Part shown: positions 15,228 through 26,634 of the stretch, piece by piece | Layout of the letters: the number at the start of each line of letters is the position of its first letter | Position numbering within the stretch: position 1 is the first letter of the stretch | Assembly (NCBI RefSeq): GCF_025506335.1 | Contig: NZ_JANZYO010000003.1 | Coordinates: 310,001 to 374,000 of the forward strand | Length of the DNA: 64,000 nt | Reading direction: 5' to 3' | From: Mumia quercus | Lineage (GTDB): Bacteria; Actinomycetota; Actinomycetes; Propionibacteriales; Nocardioidaceae | Program-made: the position numbers and the translations under genes | The notes under the pieces: model-generated | The model's database searches: none | What the model saw: only the letters and a program-made list of their open reading frames with translations | What the model was told of the DNA's origin: nothing

Positions 15228-15347
15228 CAGCTCATTCTTGCGCGACCGGGATGGGGGGTTCGTCACGATCTGTCCCGGCAGCTCGTCGCTCGCAGGCGAG
15301 GCAGGTAGCCTGGGAGTGCCCGGGTGAGGCACGTCTCGACCCCCGAT

Positions 15348-15376
15348 TTGGCATTACGGGTCGGGTCTGTCAGACT
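15348..15376 (+). promoter_or_regulatory. Probable promoter of the S10 operon
   Basis: TTGGCA (15348-15353), 17-nt spacer, CAGACT (15371-15376). The -35 is close to consensus and the -10 is weaker. It predicts a start near 15383 and a leader of about 250 nt before rpsJ. Confidence 0.5.
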
Positions 15377-15382
15377 TGGGAA

Positions 15383-15631
15383 GTTGCTTCGGCGCGTCCG
15401 CATGTCTCCTGAACCGGAGACGGTGGTCGCGCCTGGCCCTGAGTGGAGCAGGCACACCCCCGGGTGCGCAGCCGCTCGAGGCCCAACCATCCAACTCCAG
15501 AGGTGTGACGGATTCGCGCGTGCCATGCGCCCGCGACACGCCCGACCTCGGGGGTCGGAGGGAGCGACGCTCTTCCTCGAGCCCGAGGTGGAGAGACCGA
15601 GGCAGTACGAAGAGAAGGACGAAGCGAGAGC
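15383..15631 (+). other. Long untranslated leader of the S10 operon
   Basis: No gene is supported here. Small stem-loops are visible: TCTCC/GGAGA around 15405-15420, CCGACC/GGTCGG (15542-15558) and CCTCG/CGAGG (15575-15588), followed by a purine-rich run leading to the rpsJ start. In some bacteria ribosomal protein L4 regulates this operon through the leader; no matching element was identified by eye. Confidence 0.4.
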
Positions 15632-15940
15632 ATGGCGGGACAGAAGATCCGCATCAGGCTCAAGGCCTATGACCACGAGGTGATCGACACCTCGGCGCGC
15701 AAGATCGTCGACACCGTCACGCGTACGGGTGCCACGGTCGCTGGCCCGGTGCCTCTGCCGACGGAAAAGAACGTCTACTGCGTCATTCGTTCGCCGCACA
15801 AGTACAAGGACAGCCGCGAACACTTCGAGATGCGCACCCACAAGCGCCTCATCGACATCATCGACCCCACGCCGAAGACCGTCGACTCGCTGATGCGCCT
15901 CGACCTCCCCGCCGGCGTCGACATCGAGATCAAGCTCTGA
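15632..15940 (+). CDS. rpsJ: 30S ribosomal protein S10
   Basis: 102 residues, first gene of the S10 operon; S10 is a head-domain protein and, with NusB, part of antitermination complexes. [19 protein letters not shown] and [19 protein letters not shown] are characteristic. ATG at 15632 is preceded by the purine-rich GAAGGACGAAGCGAGAG. rplC follows after 10 nt. Confidence 0.98.
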   Translation: MAGQKIRIRLKAYDHEVIDTSARKIVDTVTRTGATVAGPVPLPTEKNVYCVIRSPHKYKDSREHFEMRTHKRLIDIIDPTPKTVDSLMRLDLPAGVDIEIKL

Positions 15941-15950
15941 GGACGATCGG

Positions 15951-16610
15951 ATGAGCAACCAGAAGGCACCCGTCGGGCTGCTCGGGCGCAAGCTCGGCAT
16001 GACCCAGACGTGGGACGAGAACAACCGCGTGGTCCCCGTGACCGTGATCGCTGCCGACACCAACGTCGTGACGCAGATCCGCACGCAGGAGACCGACGGC
16101 TACACCGCCGTCCAGATCGGTTTCGGTGAGATCGATCCGCGCAAGGTGAACAAGCCCCAGGCCGGCCACTTCGGCAAGGCCAACGTCACCCCGCGCCGTC
16201 ACCTCGCCGAGATCCGCACCGAGGCCATCGCCGACTACGAGATCGGCCAGGCCGTCAGCCCCGAGGTCTTCGCGGCCGGCGACTTCGTCGACGTCACCGG
16301 CACGAGCAAGGGCAAGGGCTTCGCCGGTGTCATGAAGCGTCACGGCTTCGCCGGCGTGAGCGCCTCGCACGGTGCGCACCGTAACCACCGCAAGCCGGGT
16401 TCGATCGGCGGCTGCGCGACGCCGGGCCGGGTGTTCAAGGGTCTTCGCATGGCGGGCCACATGGGCACCGACCGCGTCACCGCGCAGAGCCTCACGGTTC
16501 ACGCTGTGGACGCCGAGAAGGGCCTCATCCTCATCAAGGGTGCGGTTCCCGGCCCCAAGGGCGGCATCGTCATGATCCGCACCGGCGCCAAGAAGGGAGC
16601 CGTCAAGTGA
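15951..16610 (+). CDS. rplC: 50S ribosomal protein L3
   Basis: 219 residues; L3 reaches into the peptidyl-transferase centre and starts 23S assembly. The start [13 protein letters not shown] and the Gly/His-rich loop around [19 protein letters not shown] are the family marks. Its TGA overlaps the rplD GTG by 4 nt (GTGA), indicating coupled translation. Confidence 0.98.
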   Translation: MSNQKAPVGLLGRKLGMTQTWDENNRVVPVTVIAADTNVVTQIRTQETDGYTAVQIGFGEIDPRKVNKPQAGHFGKANVTPRRHLAEIRTEAIADYEIGQAVSPEVFAAGDFVDVTGTSKGKGFAGVMKRHGFAGVSASHGAHRNHRKPGSIGGCATPGRVFKGLRMAGHMGTDRVTAQSLTVHAVDAEKGLILIKGAVPGPKGGIVMIRTGAKKGAVK

Positions 16611-17266
16611 CCGCGAACCTCATCGACGTCGACCTGCCGAAGGACGTCTTCGACGCGCAGGTCAACATCCCGCTGATCCACCAGGTGGTCGTCGCCCAGC
16701 TCGCCGCCGCGCGCCAGGGCACGCACGACACCAAGACCCGCGGCGAGGTCGCCGGCGGTGGGCGCAAGCCGTACCGCCAGAAGGGCACCGGCCGCGCTCG
16801 CCAGGGCTCGATCCGTGCACCCCAGTTCACCGGTGGTGGCACGGTCCACGGTCCGACGCCGCGCAGCTACGACCAGCGCACCCCCAAGAAGATGAAGGCC
16901 GCCGCGCTCCGCGGGGCCCTCACCGACCGGGCGCGCAACGGCCGTCTGCACGTGGTCGAGTCGCTCGTCACCGGGGAGACGCCTTCGACGAAGGCCGCGC
17001 TCGCCACGCTCCGCGAGATCACGGCGCGTCCGCGCACGCTGGTCGTCGTCGAGCGCACCGACGAGCTCACGGTCAAGAGCCTGCGCAACGTGACGGGCAC
17101 CCACCTCATCGAGCTCGACCAGCTCAACACGTACGACGTCCTGCTCAGCGACGACGTGGTCTTCACCAAGGCCGCGTTCGACGCCTTCGTGGCACTGCGC
17201 TCCAGCGGCGACGCCGAGACGTACAAGCTGAGCGAGGCCGCTACCGCGAAGGACGGTGACAAGTGA
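16607..17266 (+). CDS. rplD: 50S ribosomal protein L4
   Basis: 219 residues. The exit-tunnel loop is visible as [20 protein letters not shown] (about 64-83), the region altered in macrolide-resistant strains. In Escherichia coli L4 is the repressor of its own operon. The C-terminus has a short Ala/Asp extension. GTG start overlaps rplC, and the stop overlaps rplW by 4 nt. Confidence 0.97.
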   Translation: MTANLIDVDLPKDVFDAQVNIPLIHQVVVAQLAAARQGTHDTKTRGEVAGGGRKPYRQKGTGRARQGSIRAPQFTGGGTVHGPTPRSYDQRTPKKMKAAALRGALTDRARNGRLHVVESLVTGETPSTKAALATLREITARPRTLVVVERTDELTVKSLRNVTGTHLIELDQLNTYDVLLSDDVVFTKAAFDAFVALRSSGDAETYKLSEAATAKDGDK

Positions 17267-17568
17267 GCACGCTGCACAAGGATCCGCGCGACGTCCTGAT
17301 CGCTCCGGTCGTCAGCGAGAAGAGCTACGGGCTCCTCGACGAGAACAAGTACACGTTCATCGTCCGTCCCGACGCCAACAAGACCGAGATCAAGATCGCC
17401 GTCGAGAAGATCTTCGGTGTCACGGTCACCGCGGTGAACACCCAGAACCGCAAGGGCAAGACGCGTCGTACGCGCTTCGGCACCGGCAAGCGTGCCGACG
17501 TCAAGCGCGCGATCGTGAGCGTCGCCCCGGGCCAGAGCATCGACATCTTCGCTGCGCCGGGCGCCTGA
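17263..17568 (+). CDS. rplW: 50S ribosomal protein L23
   Basis: 101 residues; L23 lies at the exit tunnel and docks trigger factor and [24 protein letters not shown] near the start and KKR-type basic loop [18 protein letters not shown] are typical. GTG start overlapping rplD; rplB follows after 21 nt. Confidence 0.97.
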   Translation: MSTLHKDPRDVLIAPVVSEKSYGLLDENKYTFIVRPDANKTEIKIAVEKIFGVTVTAVNTQNRKGKTRRTRFGTGKRADVKRAIVSVAPGQSIDIFAAPGA

Positions 17569-17589
17569 ACGAACGAGGACTGAGTACGC

Positions 17590-18420
<831 letters not shown>

Positions 18421-18433
18421 GGAAGAACCTGAC

Positions 18434-18715
18434 ATGCCACGCAGTTTGAAGAAGGGGCCGTTCGTCGACGACCACCTGCTCAAGAAGGTCGAGACTCAGA
18501 ACGAGGCCGGCACGCACACCGTCATCAAGACGTGGTCGCGCCGCTCGATGATCCTCCCGTCCTTCATCGGACACACCATCGCCGTCCACGACGGGCGCAA
18601 GCACGTGCCGGTGTTCGTCACCGACGCGATGGTGGGCCACAAGCTGGGCGAGTTCGCACCGACCCGCACCTTCCGCGGACACGTCAAGGACGACCGAAAG
18701 AGCCGCCGCCGCTGA
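18434..18715 (+). CDS. rpsS: 30S ribosomal protein S19
   Basis: 93 residues. [20 protein letters not shown] and [17 protein letters not shown] are diagnostic of S19, which forms the head of the small subunit together with S13. AGGAAGAACC precedes the ATG. Confidence 0.98.
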   Translation: MPRSLKKGPFVDDHLLKKVETQNEAGTHTVIKTWSRRSMILPSFIGHTIAVHDGRKHVPVFVTDAMVGHKLGEFAPTRTFRGHVKDDRKSRRR

Positions 18716-18744
18716 CGCGGGCGACAACCAAGGGAAGAGTTCAG

Positions 18745-19191
18745 ATGAGCACATTGGAGCGTAAGGGCGTCAGCGCCCGACGCGAGAGCCTGCTCGGCGA
18801 CGAGCCCGGTGCTTTCGCGGTCGCACGCTTCGTCCGCGTCACGCCGCAGAAGGCACGCCGGGTCGTCGACCTGGTCCGCGGCCTCGACGTGGACGAGGCG
18901 CTGGCACTGCTGCAGTTCGCGCCGCAGGCCGCAGCGACCGACGTCTACAAGCTGGTGGCGAGCGCCGTCGCCAACGCCGAGACCACCGAGGGCCTCGACC
19001 GGTCGACGCTGGTCGTCTCCGCCGTCCGCGTGGACGAGGGCCCGACGATGAAGCGCTGGCGTCCGCGTGCGCGTGGTGCGGCCAACCGCATCCTCAAGCG
19101 CACCAGCCACATCACGGTCGTCGTGCAGCCGCGCGACGCGGTGGCGCCGACTCGTACACGCAAGGCCAACAAGAAGGGTGGGAACCGCTAG
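18745..19191 (+). CDS. rplV: 50S ribosomal protein L22
   Basis: 148 residues, longer than the roughly 110 of E. coli through an N-terminal extension ([20 protein letters not shown]) and a basic tail. The core [20 protein letters not shown] and the tunnel hairpin [18 protein letters not shown] are clear. ATG at 18745 follows AAGGGAAGAG. Its TAG shares the G with the rpsC GTG. Confidence 0.96.
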   Translation: MSTLERKGVSARRESLLGDEPGAFAVARFVRVTPQKARRVVDLVRGLDVDEALALLQFAPQAAATDVYKLVASAVANAETTEGLDRSTLVVSAVRVDEGPTMKRWRPRARGAANRILKRTSHITVVVQPRDAVAPTRTRKANKKGGNR

Positions 19192-20027
19192 TGGGACAGA
19201 AGATCAACCCGCACGGCTTCCGTCTCGGGATCTCCACCGACCACAAGAGCCGCTGGTACGCCGACAAGCTCTACAAGAGCTACGTCGGTGAGGACATCAA
19301 GATCCGTCGCCTGCTCACCAAGGGCATGGATCGCGCCGGCATCAGCCGCGTCGAGATCGAGCGCACCCGCGACCGCGTCCGTGTGGACATCCACACCGCG
19401 CGTCCGGGCATCGTGATCGGTCGTCGTGGCGCCGAGGCCGACCGCATCCGCGGCGATCTCGAGAAGCTGACCGGCAAGCAGATCCAGCTCAACATCCTCG
19501 AGGTCAAGAACCCCGAGATCGATGCGCAGCTGGTCGCCCAGGGCGTCGCCGAGCAGCTCGCCGGCCGCGTGCAGTTCCGCCGTGCGATGCGCAAGGCGCT
19601 CCAGACGACGATGCGTGCAGGCGCCAAGGGTGTCCGCATCCAGTGCTCCGGCCGTCTCGGCGGCGCGGAGATGTCGCGCTCGGAGTTCTACCGCGAGGGT
19701 CGCGTGCCGCTGCACACGCTGCGCGCCGACGTCGACTACGGCTTCTACGAGGCCAAGACGACCTTCGGCCGCATCGGCGTGAAGGTCTGGATCTACAAGG
19801 GCGAGGTCGCCGGCACCCGTGCCGAGCGCGAGGCTCAGGCCGCCGCCCGCGCAGCCGCCCCCGGTGGGCGCCAGCGTCCGGGTCGTGGCGGCGGTCGCCG
19901 TCCGGCGCGCGACGGGCAGCGCGGCGAGCGTCCCGCACGTCAGCAGGAGCAGGCCGCCGAGTCGGCTCCCGCCAGCAGTGAGGCTGCTGCCGCCCCGGCG
20001 GACGCAGCGAACGGAACGGAGAGCTGA
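19191..20027 (+). CDS. rpsC: 30S ribosomal protein S3
   Basis: 278 residues. N-terminal [16 protein letters not shown] domain with [20 protein letters not shown] (about 64-83), and the C-terminal domain with [20 protein letters not shown]. After about residue 213 there is a 65-residue low-complexity tail rich in Ala, Arg, Gln and Pro, as in other actinobacteria. S3 sits at the mRNA entry and takes part in unwinding. Confidence 0.97.
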   Translation: MGQKINPHGFRLGISTDHKSRWYADKLYKSYVGEDIKIRRLLTKGMDRAGISRVEIERTRDRVRVDIHTARPGIVIGRRGAEADRIRGDLEKLTGKQIQLNILEVKNPEIDAQLVAQGVAEQLAGRVQFRRAMRKALQTTMRAGAKGVRIQCSGRLGGAEMSRSEFYREGRVPLHTLRADVDYGFYEAKTTFGRIGVKVWIYKGEVAGTRAEREAQAAARAAAPGGRQRPGRGGGRRPARDGQRGERPARQQEQAAESAPASSEAAAAPADAANGTES

Positions 20028-20030
20028 ACC

Positions 20031-20450
20031 ATGCTGATCCCGCGTAGGGTCAAGCACCGCAAGCAGCACCACCCCAAGCGTCGTGGTGCCGCCAAGGGCG
20101 GCACGTCGCTGGCGTTCGGTGACTTCGGCATCCAGGCGGTCGAGGGTCACTACGTGACCAACCGCCAGATCGAGTCGGCGCGTATCGCGATGACCCGTCA
20201 CATCAAGCGTGGCGGCAAGGTGTGGATCAACATCTACCCCGACCGTCCGCTCACCAAGAAGCCTGCCGAGACCCGCATGGGTTCCGGCAAGGGTTCCCCG
20301 GAGTGGTGGATCGCCAACGTGAAGCCCGGCCGAGTGATGTTCGAGCTCTCGGGCGTCTCGGAGCCGGTGGCACGTGAGGCGCTGCGCCGTGCGATCCACA
20401 AGCTCCCGATGAAGTGCAAGATCGTGACCCGCGAGGCAGGTGAACTCTGA
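20031..20450 (+). CDS. rplP: 50S ribosomal protein L16
   Basis: 139 residues; L16 orients A-site t[20 protein letters not shown] at the start, [20 protein letters not shown] and [20 protein letters not shown] are typical. Three nucleotides after rpsC; its TGA overlaps the rpmC ATG by one base. Confidence 0.98.
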   Translation: MLIPRRVKHRKQHHPKRRGAAKGGTSLAFGDFGIQAVEGHYVTNRQIESARIAMTRHIKRGGKVWINIYPDRPLTKKPAETRMGSGKGSPEWWIANVKPGRVMFELSGVSEPVAREALRRAIHKLPMKCKIVTREAGEL

Positions 20451-20674
20451 TGGCGAACGCCACCACCGCTGCCGACCTCCGCTCGCTGAGCGCGGAGGAC
20501 CTGGCCGAGAAGCTGCGTGAGGCCAAGGAGGAGCTGTTCAACCTTCGCTTCCAGGCCGCGACCGGCCAGCTCGAGAACAACGCGCGGCTGCGTACGGTGC
20601 GCAAGGACATCGCGCGCATCTACACCGTCGTCCGCGAGCGCGAGCTCGGCATCATCGAAAGTGAAGAGGCATGA
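20450..20674 (+). CDS. rpmC: 50S ribosomal protein L29
   Basis: 74 residues forming a helical hairpin: [20 protein letters not shown] and [21 protein letters not shown]29 neighbours L23 at the exit tunnel. It overlaps rpsQ by 4 nt (ATGA). Confidence 0.97.
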   Translation: MANATTAADLRSLSAEDLAEKLREAKEELFNLRFQAATGQLENNARLRTVRKDIARIYTVVRERELGIIESEEA

Positions 20675-20946
20675 GCACGAGTAACACCGCAGGCGAGCGC
20701 AACCGCCGCAAGGTACGTGAGGGCCTCGTCGTCAGCGACAAGATGGACAAGACCGTCGTCGTGAGCGTCGAGGACCGCGTCAAGCACGCCCTGTACGGCA
20801 AGGTCATGCGCCGTACGAGCAAGCTCAAGGCGCACGACGAGGCGAACGAGGCCGGCATCGGCGACCGCGTGCTGATCGCGGAGACCCGACCGCTCTCGGC
20901 CACCAAGCGCTGGCGCCTCGTCGAGATCCTCGAGAAGGCCAAGTAA
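20671..20946 (+). CDS. rpsQ: 30S ribosomal protein S17
   Basis: 91 residues, OB-fold protein binding the 5' domain of 16S r[23 protein letters not shown] and [20 protein letters not shown] identify it. It closes the S10 operon; a 64-nt gap without an obvious promoter or strong hairpin precedes rplN, so the spc genes may be read through from upstream. Confidence 0.97.
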   Translation: MSTSNTAGERNRRKVREGLVVSDKMDKTVVVSVEDRVKHALYGKVMRRTSKLKAHDEANEAGIGDRVLIAETRPLSATKRWRLVEILEKAK

Positions 20947-21010
20947 CCACTCGTTCCGCCAGGCTCGCGGCTGACCCCGTGAGAACCGGCGAGACAACAG
21001 GAGAGAACCG

Positions 21011-21379
21011 ATGATCCAGCAGGAGTCGCGACTCAAGGTCGCCGACAACACCGGTGCGAAGGAGATCCTTTGCATCCGCGTGCTCGGCGGTTCCGGTCGT
21101 CGATACGCAGGGATCGGCGACACCATCGTCGCCACCGTCAAGGACGCGATCCCGGGCGGGAACGTCAAGAAGGGCGACGTGGTCAAGGCCGTCGTCGTCC
21201 GCACCGCGAAGGAGCGCCGTCGTCCGGACGGCTCCTACATCCGGTTCGACGAGAACGCCGCAGTCATCTTGAAGAACGATGGTGAGCCCCGTGGCACGCG
21301 CATCTTCGGCCCCGTGGGCCGTGAGCTGCGCGACAAGCGGTTCATGCGCATCATCTCGCTCGCCCCGGAGGTGCTGTGA
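21011..21379 (+). CDS. rplN: 50S ribosomal protein L14
   Basis: 122 residues. [20 protein letters not shown], the L14 signature, is complete. L14 forms an intersubunit bridge and is the site of RsfS silencing factor binding. ACAGGAGAG precedes the ATG. TGATG overlap with rplX. Confidence 0.98.
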   Translation: MIQQESRLKVADNTGAKEILCIRVLGGSGRRYAGIGDTIVATVKDAIPGGNVKKGDVVKAVVVRTAKERRRPDGSYIRFDENAAVILKNDGEPRGTRIFGPVGRELRDKRFMRIISLAPEVL

Positions 21380-21747
21380 TGGCTGCCAAGAAGAGTCTGA
21401 ACATCAAGAAGGGTGACCAGGTCCGCGTGCTGTCCGGCAAGGACCGCGGTGTCGAGGGCAAGGTCATCGCGGTGATCCCCGAGACCGAGCGCGTCATCGT
21501 CGAGGGCGTGAACCGGATCAAGCGGCACCAGAAGGCGCTGCAGCCGGGCACGACCAGCTCGATCATCACCAAGGAGGCCCCGATCCACGTCTCGAACGTG
21601 GCGCTCCTGGTCGAGGTCGACGGCGAGAAGGTCACCACCCGCGTCGGCTTCCGTCGTGACGACGTCACCAAGAAGCGCGCGGACGGCTCCACCTACACGG
21701 CGCAGCGCAGCGTGCGCGTCGCCAAGCGCACCGGAGAGGAGATCTGA
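21379..21747 (+). CDS. rplX: 50S ribosomal protein L24
   Basis: 122 residues with a KOW motif ([20 protein letters not shown]). ATG at 21379, overlapping the rplN stop, is preferred to a GTG one codon earlier. L24 initiates 23S folding near the tunnel exit. About eight extra residues (AAKKSLN) precede the common start. Confidence 0.97.
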   Translation: MAAKKSLNIKKGDQVRVLSGKDRGVEGKVIAVIPETERVIVEGVNRIKRHQKALQPGTTSSIITKEAPIHVSNVALLVEVDGEKVTTRVGFRRDDVTKKRADGSTYTAQRSVRVAKRTGEEI

Positions 21748-22316
21748 TGACCGCCGAGACCGCAGAGAAGGTCACGCCGCGCGTCAAGACGCGCTACCGC
21801 GAGGAGATCCTCCCGGCACTGCGTGAGGAGTTCTCGTACGAGAACGTCATGCAGGTCCCGGGCCTGACCAAGGTCGTCGTCAACATGGGCGTCGGCGAGG
21901 CAGCTCGTGACTCGAAGCTCATCGAGGGCGCGATCCGCGACCTGGCCGCGATCACCGGCCAGAAGCCGCAGGTCACCCGGGCACGCAAGTCCATCGCGCA
22001 GTTCAAGCTGCGCGAGGGCATGCCCATCGGTGCGCACGTGACGCTGCGCGGCGACCGGATGTGGGAGTTCCTCGACCGTCTGCTGACGATCGCCCTCCCG
22101 CGTATCCGCGACTTCCGCGGCCTCTCGCCGAAGCAGTTCGACGGCCGGGGCAACTACACGTTCGGTCTCACGGAGCAGGTCATGTTCCACGAGATCGATC
22201 AGGACAAGATCGACCGTACGCGTGGCATGGACATCACCATCGTCACCACGGCGACCAATGACGAGGAGGGGCGCGCGCTCCTCACCAAGCTCGGCTTCCC
22301 CTTCAAGGAGAACTGA
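21747..22316 (+). CDS. rplE: 50S ribosomal protein L5
   Basis: 189 residues; L5 binds 5S rRNA and contacts P-site t[43 protein letters not shown] and DITIVTTA are family motifs. Start overlaps the rplX stop by one base; rpsN starts 2 nt after its stop. Confidence 0.98.
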   Translation: MTAETAEKVTPRVKTRYREEILPALREEFSYENVMQVPGLTKVVVNMGVGEAARDSKLIEGAIRDLAAITGQKPQVTRARKSIAQFKLREGMPIGAHVTLRGDRMWEFLDRLLTIALPRIRDFRGLSPKQFDGRGNYTFGLTEQVMFHEIDQDKIDRTRGMDITIVTTATNDEEGRALLTKLGFPFKEN

Positions 22317-22318
22317 CA

Positions 22319-22504
22319 ATGGCGAAGACCTCGCTCAAGGTGAAGGCCGCGCGCAAGCCGAAGTACGCCGTGCGCGCCTACACCCGCTGCCAGCGCTGTG
22401 GCCGTCCGAAGTCCGTCTACCGCAAGTTCGGCCTGTGCCGGATCTGCCTGCGGACCATGGCTCACCGCGGTGAGCTCCCGGGCGTCACGAAGAGCTCCTG
22501 GTAA
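22319..22504 (+). CDS. rpsN: 30S ribosomal protein S14, zinc-binding type Z
   Basis: 61 residues with four zinc ligands C24, C27, C40 and C43 (CQRC and CRIC), so this is the short zinc-dependent form. Many actinobacteria keep a second zinc-free S14 under Zur control elsewhere; none lies in this window. A 75-nt gap follows before rpsH. Confidence 0.97.
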   Translation: MAKTSLKVKAARKPKYAVRAYTRCQRCGRPKSVYRKFGLCRICLRTMAHRGELPGVTKSSW

Positions 22505-22579
22505 TCCCGACTCGACCCTGAACGCCGCAGGTCCGGACCGCAGGTACGGAAACCGTGGCAGGAAAGTGGAAACACACTC

Positions 22580-22987
22580 ATGACGATGACTGATCCGATC
22601 GCGGACATGCTGACGCGTGTCCGTAACGGCAACCAGGCGTTCCACGACGAGGTGAGCATGCCTTACAGCAAGCTCAAGGCCGGCGTCGCGGACATCCTGA
22701 AGCAAGAGGGCTACATCACGGACTACTCCGTGGCGGAGCCGGCCGAGGGTGAGGTGGGCAAGACGCTCACCGTCACGCTCAAGTACGGCCAGCACCGCGA
22801 GCGCGCGATCTCCGGCATCCGGCGCATCAGCAAGCCGGGCCTGCGCGTGTACGCGAAGTCGAACAACCTGCCGAAGGTGCTCGGTGGCCTGGGCGTGGCG
22901 ATCATCTCCACGAGCCAGGGCCTCCTCACCGACAAGCAGGCCAAGTACAAGCGCGTGGGCGGCGAAGTCCTCGCGTACGTCTGGTGA
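22580..22987 (+). CDS. rpsH: 30S ribosomal protein S8
   Basis: 135 residues, begins [21 protein letters not shown]8 binds helix 21 of 16S rRNA and in enterobacteria represses the spc operon by binding near rplE; here the place to look would be 22505-22579. The ATG at 22580 rather than 22586 matches mycobacterial S8. Confidence 0.98.
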   Translation: MTMTDPIADMLTRVRNGNQAFHDEVSMPYSKLKAGVADILKQEGYITDYSVAEPAEGEVGKTLTVTLKYGQHRERAISGIRRISKPGLRVYAKSNNLPKVLGGLGVAIISTSQGLLTDKQAKYKRVGGEVLAYVW

Positions 22988-23003
22988 CGGGAGGAGAAAA
23001 CAC

Positions 23004-23546
23004 ATGTCACGTATTGGCAAGCAGCCGGTGACGGTTCCTTCCGGTGTCGACGTCGCGATCGACGGCCAGGTCGTCACGGTCAAGGGTCCCAAGGGCTCGC
23101 TGTCGCACACCGTGGCCGCACCGATCACCGCCAGCAAGGGCGAGGACGGCGCGATCTCGGTCGAGCGTCCGAACGACGAGCGGCAGAACCGCTCGCTCCA
23201 CGGCCTGACGCGCACGCTGATCAACAACATGGTGATCGGTGTGACCCAGGGCTACGAGAAGAAGCTCGAGCTGGTCGGCGTCGGTTACCGCGTCCTGGCG
23301 AAGGGCCCTGCCGCGATCGAGCTCAACCTCGGCTTCAGCCACCCGGTGCCCTTCGAGGCTCCGGAGGGTGTGACCTTCACGGTCGAGTCGCCGACGAAGC
23401 TCACCGTGTCGGGGATCGACAAGCAGCAGGTCGGCGAGGTTGCGGCCAACATCCGCAAGCTGCGCAAGCCCGAGCCGTACAAGGGCAAGGGTGTGCGTTA
23501 CGCCGGCGAGCACGTTCGCCGCAAGGCCGGGAAGGCTGGTAAGTAA
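23004..23546 (+). CDS. rplF: 50S ribosomal protein L6
   Basis: 180 residues. [20 protein letters not shown] at the start and the C-terminal [18 protein letters not shown] are typical. L6 lies near the GTPase-associated centre. ATG at 23004 is preceded by GGGAGGAG; it shares a base with the rplR start (TAATG). Confidence 0.98.
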   Translation: MSRIGKQPVTVPSGVDVAIDGQVVTVKGPKGSLSHTVAAPITASKGEDGAISVERPNDERQNRSLHGLTRTLINNMVIGVTQGYEKKLELVGVGYRVLAKGPAAIELNLGFSHPVPFEAPEGVTFTVESPTKLTVSGIDKQQVGEVAANIRKLRKPEPYKGKGVRYAGEHVRRKAGKAGK

Positions 23547-23929
23547 TGGCTATCGCTCTCAAGCACCGCAAGCACGAGGCTGCGCGTATCGCGGGGCGTC
23601 GCCGCCGCCAGGTCCGTGGCCGCAAGCGGGTCGCAGGGACGCAGGAGCGTCCCCGTCTGGTGATCACGCGGTCGAGCCGTCACATCGTCGCTCAGGTCGT
23701 CAACGACCTCGAGGGCCGTACGCTTGCGTCGGCGTCGTCGATGGAGGCCGATCTGCGCACCCTCGACGGTGACAAGACCGCCAAGGCCCGTCGCGTCGGT
23801 GAGCTGATCGCCGACCGCGCGAAGGTCGCCGGGGTCGAGTCCGTCGTGTTCGACCGCGCAGGGAACAAGTACCAGGGGCGCGTCGCCGCCCTGGCCGAGG
23901 GCGCCCGCGAGGGCGGCCTGGCCTTCTGA
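23546..23929 (+). CDS. rplR: 50S ribosomal protein L18
   Basis: 127 residues; brings 5S rRNA into the central protuberance together with L5. [20 protein letters not shown] and [20 protein letters not shown] identify it. Confidence 0.98.
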   Translation: MAIALKHRKHEAARIAGRRRRQVRGRKRVAGTQERPRLVITRSSRHIVAQVVNDLEGRTLASASSMEADLRTLDGDKTAKARRVGELIADRAKVAGVESVVFDRAGNKYQGRVAALAEGAREGGLAF

Positions 23930-23955
23930 GCCACACGAGAGAAGAGGACAGTCGA

Positions 23956-24558
23956 ATGAGCGGAGCCCAGCGCCGCAGTGGCGGCGGGGACCGTCGGGGT
24001 CGCGGTCGCGACTCGGCGGACAAGACCGCATACATCGAGAAGGTCGTCGGCATCAACCGCGTGGCCAAGGTCGTCAAGGGCGGACGTCGGTTCAGCTTCA
24101 CGGCCCTGGTCGTCGTCGGTGACGGCGACGGCATGGTCGGCGTCGGCTACGGCAAGGCGAAGGAGGTGCCGACCGCCATCCAGAAGGGTGTCGAGGAGGC
24201 GAAGAAGTCCTTCTTCCGCGTGCCGCGCATCCAGGGGACCATCCCGCACCCCGTGCAGGGTGAGAAGGCCGCCGGCGTCGTCATGCTGCGCCCGGCCGCA
24301 CCCGGTACCGGTGTGATCGCGGGTGGCCCGGTCCGCGCCGTGCTCGAGGCCGCCGGCATCCACGACGTGCTGAGCAAGTCGCTCGGTTCGTCGAACGCGA
24401 TCAACATCGTGCACGCGACCATCCAGGCGCTGAAGGAGCTCGAGTCGCCCCAGGACGTGGCAGACCGCCGCGGCCTGTCGGTCGAGCACGTCACGCCGGC
24501 CGCGCTGCTCAAGTCCAGCAAGGAGCCCACGCAGGCTCCGGCGCAGGCAGGTGCGTGA
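23956..24558 (+). CDS. rpsE: 30S ribosomal protein S5
   Basis: 200 residues. Double-stranded RNA-binding-like half with [20 protein letters not shown] and [18 protein letters not shown], then the S5 C-terminal domain [21 protein letters not shown]-terminus is Arg/Gly-rich. S5 affects decoding fidelity. TGATG overlap with rpmD. Confidence 0.98.
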   Translation: MSGAQRRSGGGDRRGRGRDSADKTAYIEKVVGINRVAKVVKGGRRFSFTALVVVGDGDGMVGVGYGKAKEVPTAIQKGVEEAKKSFFRVPRIQGTIPHPVQGEKAAGVVMLRPAAPGTGVIAGGPVRAVLEAAGIHDVLSKSLGSSNAINIVHATIQALKELESPQDVADRRGLSVEHVTPAALLKSSKEPTQAPAQAGA

Positions 24559-24740
24559 TGGCGAAGCTGCAGGTGACCCAGGTGCGCTCGGCCATCGGGC
24601 GCAAGCAGAACCAGCGTGAGACCCTGCGTACGCTCGGTCTCAAGCGCATCGGCGACGTCGTCGTCAAGGAGGACCGTCCCGAGATCCGCGGGATGATCGC
24701 GACGGTTCCTCACCTCGTCGACGTCAAGACTGTGGACTGA
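24558..24740 (+). CDS. rpmD: 50S ribosomal protein L30
   Basis: 60 residues: [20 protein letters not shown] and [12 protein letters not shown] are the family pattern. The ATG overlapping the rpsE stop is taken instead of the GTG one codon upstream. Confidence 0.97.
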   Translation: MAKLQVTQVRSAIGRKQNQRETLRTLGLKRIGDVVVKEDRPEIRGMIATVPHLVDVKTVD

Positions 24741-24754
24741 GGGGAGGAACTGAC

Positions 24755-25195
24755 ATGACGCTCAAGCTGCACCACCTCCGCCCCGCACCGGGCGCGAAGA
24801 CGGCCAAGACCCGTGTGGGTCGCGGTGAGGGAAGCAAGGGCAAGACCGCGGGCCGCGGCACCAAGGGCACCAGTGCCCGTTACCAGGTGCCGGTCGGGTT
24901 CGAGGGCGGCCAGGTCCCGATCCACATGCGCCTCCCGAAGCTCGGCGGCTTCAAGAGCCCGTTCAAGGTGGAGTACCAGGTCGTGAACCTGACCCGCCTC
25001 GGCGAGCTCTTCCCCGAGGGTGGCACCGTCGACGTGGCCGCACTGGTCGCGAAGGGTGCCGTCCGCAAGGGACAGCCTGTCAAGGTGCTGGGGAACGGCG
25101 AGATCTCGGTCGCGGTCCAGGTGACCGCGAACAAGTTCTCGGCCTCGGCCAAGAGCAAGATCGAAGCAGCCGGCGGCTCGACCACCGAGCTCTGA
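24755..25195 (+). CDS. rplO: 50S ribosomal protein L15
   Basis: 146 residues. [20 protein letters not shown] at the start, the Gly/Lys-rich [17 protein letters not shown] loop and [16 protein letters not shown] follow the family. L15 is a late-assembly protein. A 131-nt gap with a long stem-loop separates it from secY. Confidence 0.98.
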   Translation: MTLKLHHLRPAPGAKTAKTRVGRGEGSKGKTAGRGTKGTSARYQVPVGFEGGQVPIHMRLPKLGGFKSPFKVEYQVVNLTRLGELFPEGGTVDVAALVAKGAVRKGQPVKVLGNGEISVAVQVTANKFSASAKSKIEAAGGSTTEL

Positions 25196-25212
25196 GATCT
25201 CTTCGACATGAG

Positions 25213-25264
25213 ACATGGCGGTCTCTGACAGCTGCCTTTTAGGTGGCTGTTAGAGTCGCCATGT
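25213..25264 (+). other. Long imperfect stem-loop between rplO and secY
   Basis: Left arm 25213-25236 and right arm 25242-25264 pair over about 23 positions: ACATGGCG with CGCCATGT is perfect, and the inner part pairs with three G-T wobbles and one bulge around a short T-rich loop. TTTCG follows. It is the longest helix in the ribosomal cluster. Either an attenuator or terminator separating ribosomal genes from secY-adk-map, or a protein-binding leader. Confidence 0.6.
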
Positions 25265-25326
25265 TTCGCTTCACCCCATACCGCACACGCACGGGACACC
25301 GTCGCCGCTGTCCATAGGAGGGACCG

Positions 25327-26634
25327 GTGCTCAGCGCCTTCGCCAACGCGTTCAAGACGCCTGATCTACGTAAGAAGATCTTGTTCGTCTTGTTCATCCT
25401 CGTGCTGTTCCGGATGGGCTCCATGCTCCCGGCCCCCGGCGTCAACGTGGAGAACGTCCAGTTCTGCCTCAACGCCGCGACCTCCGGTGAGAACGCGAAC
25501 AGTCTGTTCAACCTCCTCAACGTCTTCTCCGGCGGCGCGCTGCTCCAGCTGACGATCTTCGCGCTCGGCATCATGCCGTACATCACCGCGAGCATCATCC
25601 TGCAGCTGCTGACGGTGGTCATCCCGCGTCTGGAGACCCTCAAGAAGGAGGGCCAGGCGGGCCAGGCGAAGATCACGCAGTACACGCGCTACCTGACTCT
25701 CGGCCTCGCCGTCCTCCAGGGCGCCGGCATCGTGGCGATGGCACGCTCGGGTGCCCTCTTCGGCAACCAGTGCCAGCGTGACCTGCTGCACGACACCGAC
25801 TCGATCGCCCTCTTCCTCCTCATCGTGCTCACGATGGTGGCCGGCACCGCGATGATCATGTGGTTCGGCGAGCTCATCACCGACCGCGGCGTCGGCAACG
25901 GCATGTCGCTGCTGATCTTCACGCAGATCGTGGCCACGTTCCCCGGCACGATGTGGCTCATCAAGGAGCAGAAGGGCTGGGGCGTCTTCGCGATCGTCGT
26001 CGCCGTCGGTCTCGCCGTCGTCGCAGCCGTCATCTTCATCGAGCAGGCGCAGCGCCGGATCCCGGTGCAGTACGCCCGCCGCATGGTGGGCCGCAAGATG
26101 TTCGGCGGCTCCTCCACGTACATCCCTCTGAAGGTGAACCAGGCCGGCGTCATCCCGGTGATCTTCGCCTCGAGCCTCCTGTACCTGCCTGCGCTGGCCG
26201 CGCAGTTCAACCAGGGCAAGGGCTGGGCCAACTGGGTCAACGAGAACTTCGTCCAGGGCGACCACCCCGTCTACATGCTCACCTTCTTCCTGCTGATCGT
26301 CTTCTTCACGTACTTCTACGTGTCGATCACGTTCAACCCGAAGGAGGTCGCCGACAACATGAAGAAGTACGGCGGCTTCATCCCCGGCATCCGTGCCGGA
26401 CGCCCCACCGAGCAGTACCTCGGGTACGTGCTCTCGCGCATCACCTTCCCCGGTTCGCTGTACCTCGGTCTGGTGGCACTCATCCCGCTGCTGGCCTTCA
26501 TGCTGGTCGACGCCAACCAGAACTTCCCGTTCGGCGGTACGACGCTCCTCATCATCGTGGGCGTCGGCCTCGACACGGTGAAGCAGATCGAGAGCCAGCT
26601 GCAGCAGCGCAACTACGAAGGGTTCCTCAAGTGA
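25327..26634 (+). CDS. secY: Protein translocase subunit SecY
   Basis: 435-residue core channel of the Sec translocon with ten predicted membrane helices. [20 protein letters not shown] is helix 1; [20 protein letters not shown] holds helix 2 and the start of a cytoplasmic loop; the C-terminal loop [20 protein letters not shown] is the conserved ribosome/SecA contact. The GTG at 25327 is preceded by AGGAGGGACC. It overlaps adk by 4 nt (GTGA), so secY-adk-map form one translational unit. Confidence 0.98.
   Translation: MLSAFANAFKTPDLRKKILFVLFILVLFRMGSMLPAPGVNVENVQFCLNAATSGENANSLFNLLNVFSGGALLQLTIFALGIMPYITASIILQLLTVVIPRLETLKKEGQAGQAKITQYTRYLTLGLAVLQGAGIVAMARSGALFGNQCQRDLLHDTDSIALFLLIVLTMVAGTAMIMWFGELITDRGVGNGMSLLIFTQIVATFPGTMWLIKEQKGWGVFAIVVAVGLAVVAAVIFIEQAQRRIPVQYARRMVGRKMFGGSSTYIPLKVNQAGVIPVIFASSLLYLPALAAQFNQGKGWANWVNENFVQGDHPVYMLTFFLLIVFFTYFYVSITFNPKEVADNMKKYGGFIPGIRAGRPTEQYLGYVLSRITFPGSLYLGLVALIPLLAFMLVDANQNFPFGGTTLLIIVGVGLDTVKQIESQLQQRNYEGFLK

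Noticed and set aside
15228-15332. 35-residue N-terminal extension of the guanine deaminase
   Set aside because: Pro/Arg/Ser-rich and absent from the family; the internal Met gives the normal start.
25225-25256. Promoter for secY (CTGACA ... TAGAGT)
   Set aside because: The spacer is 20 nt and both boxes lie inside the arms of the long stem-loop, so the stem is the better explanation.
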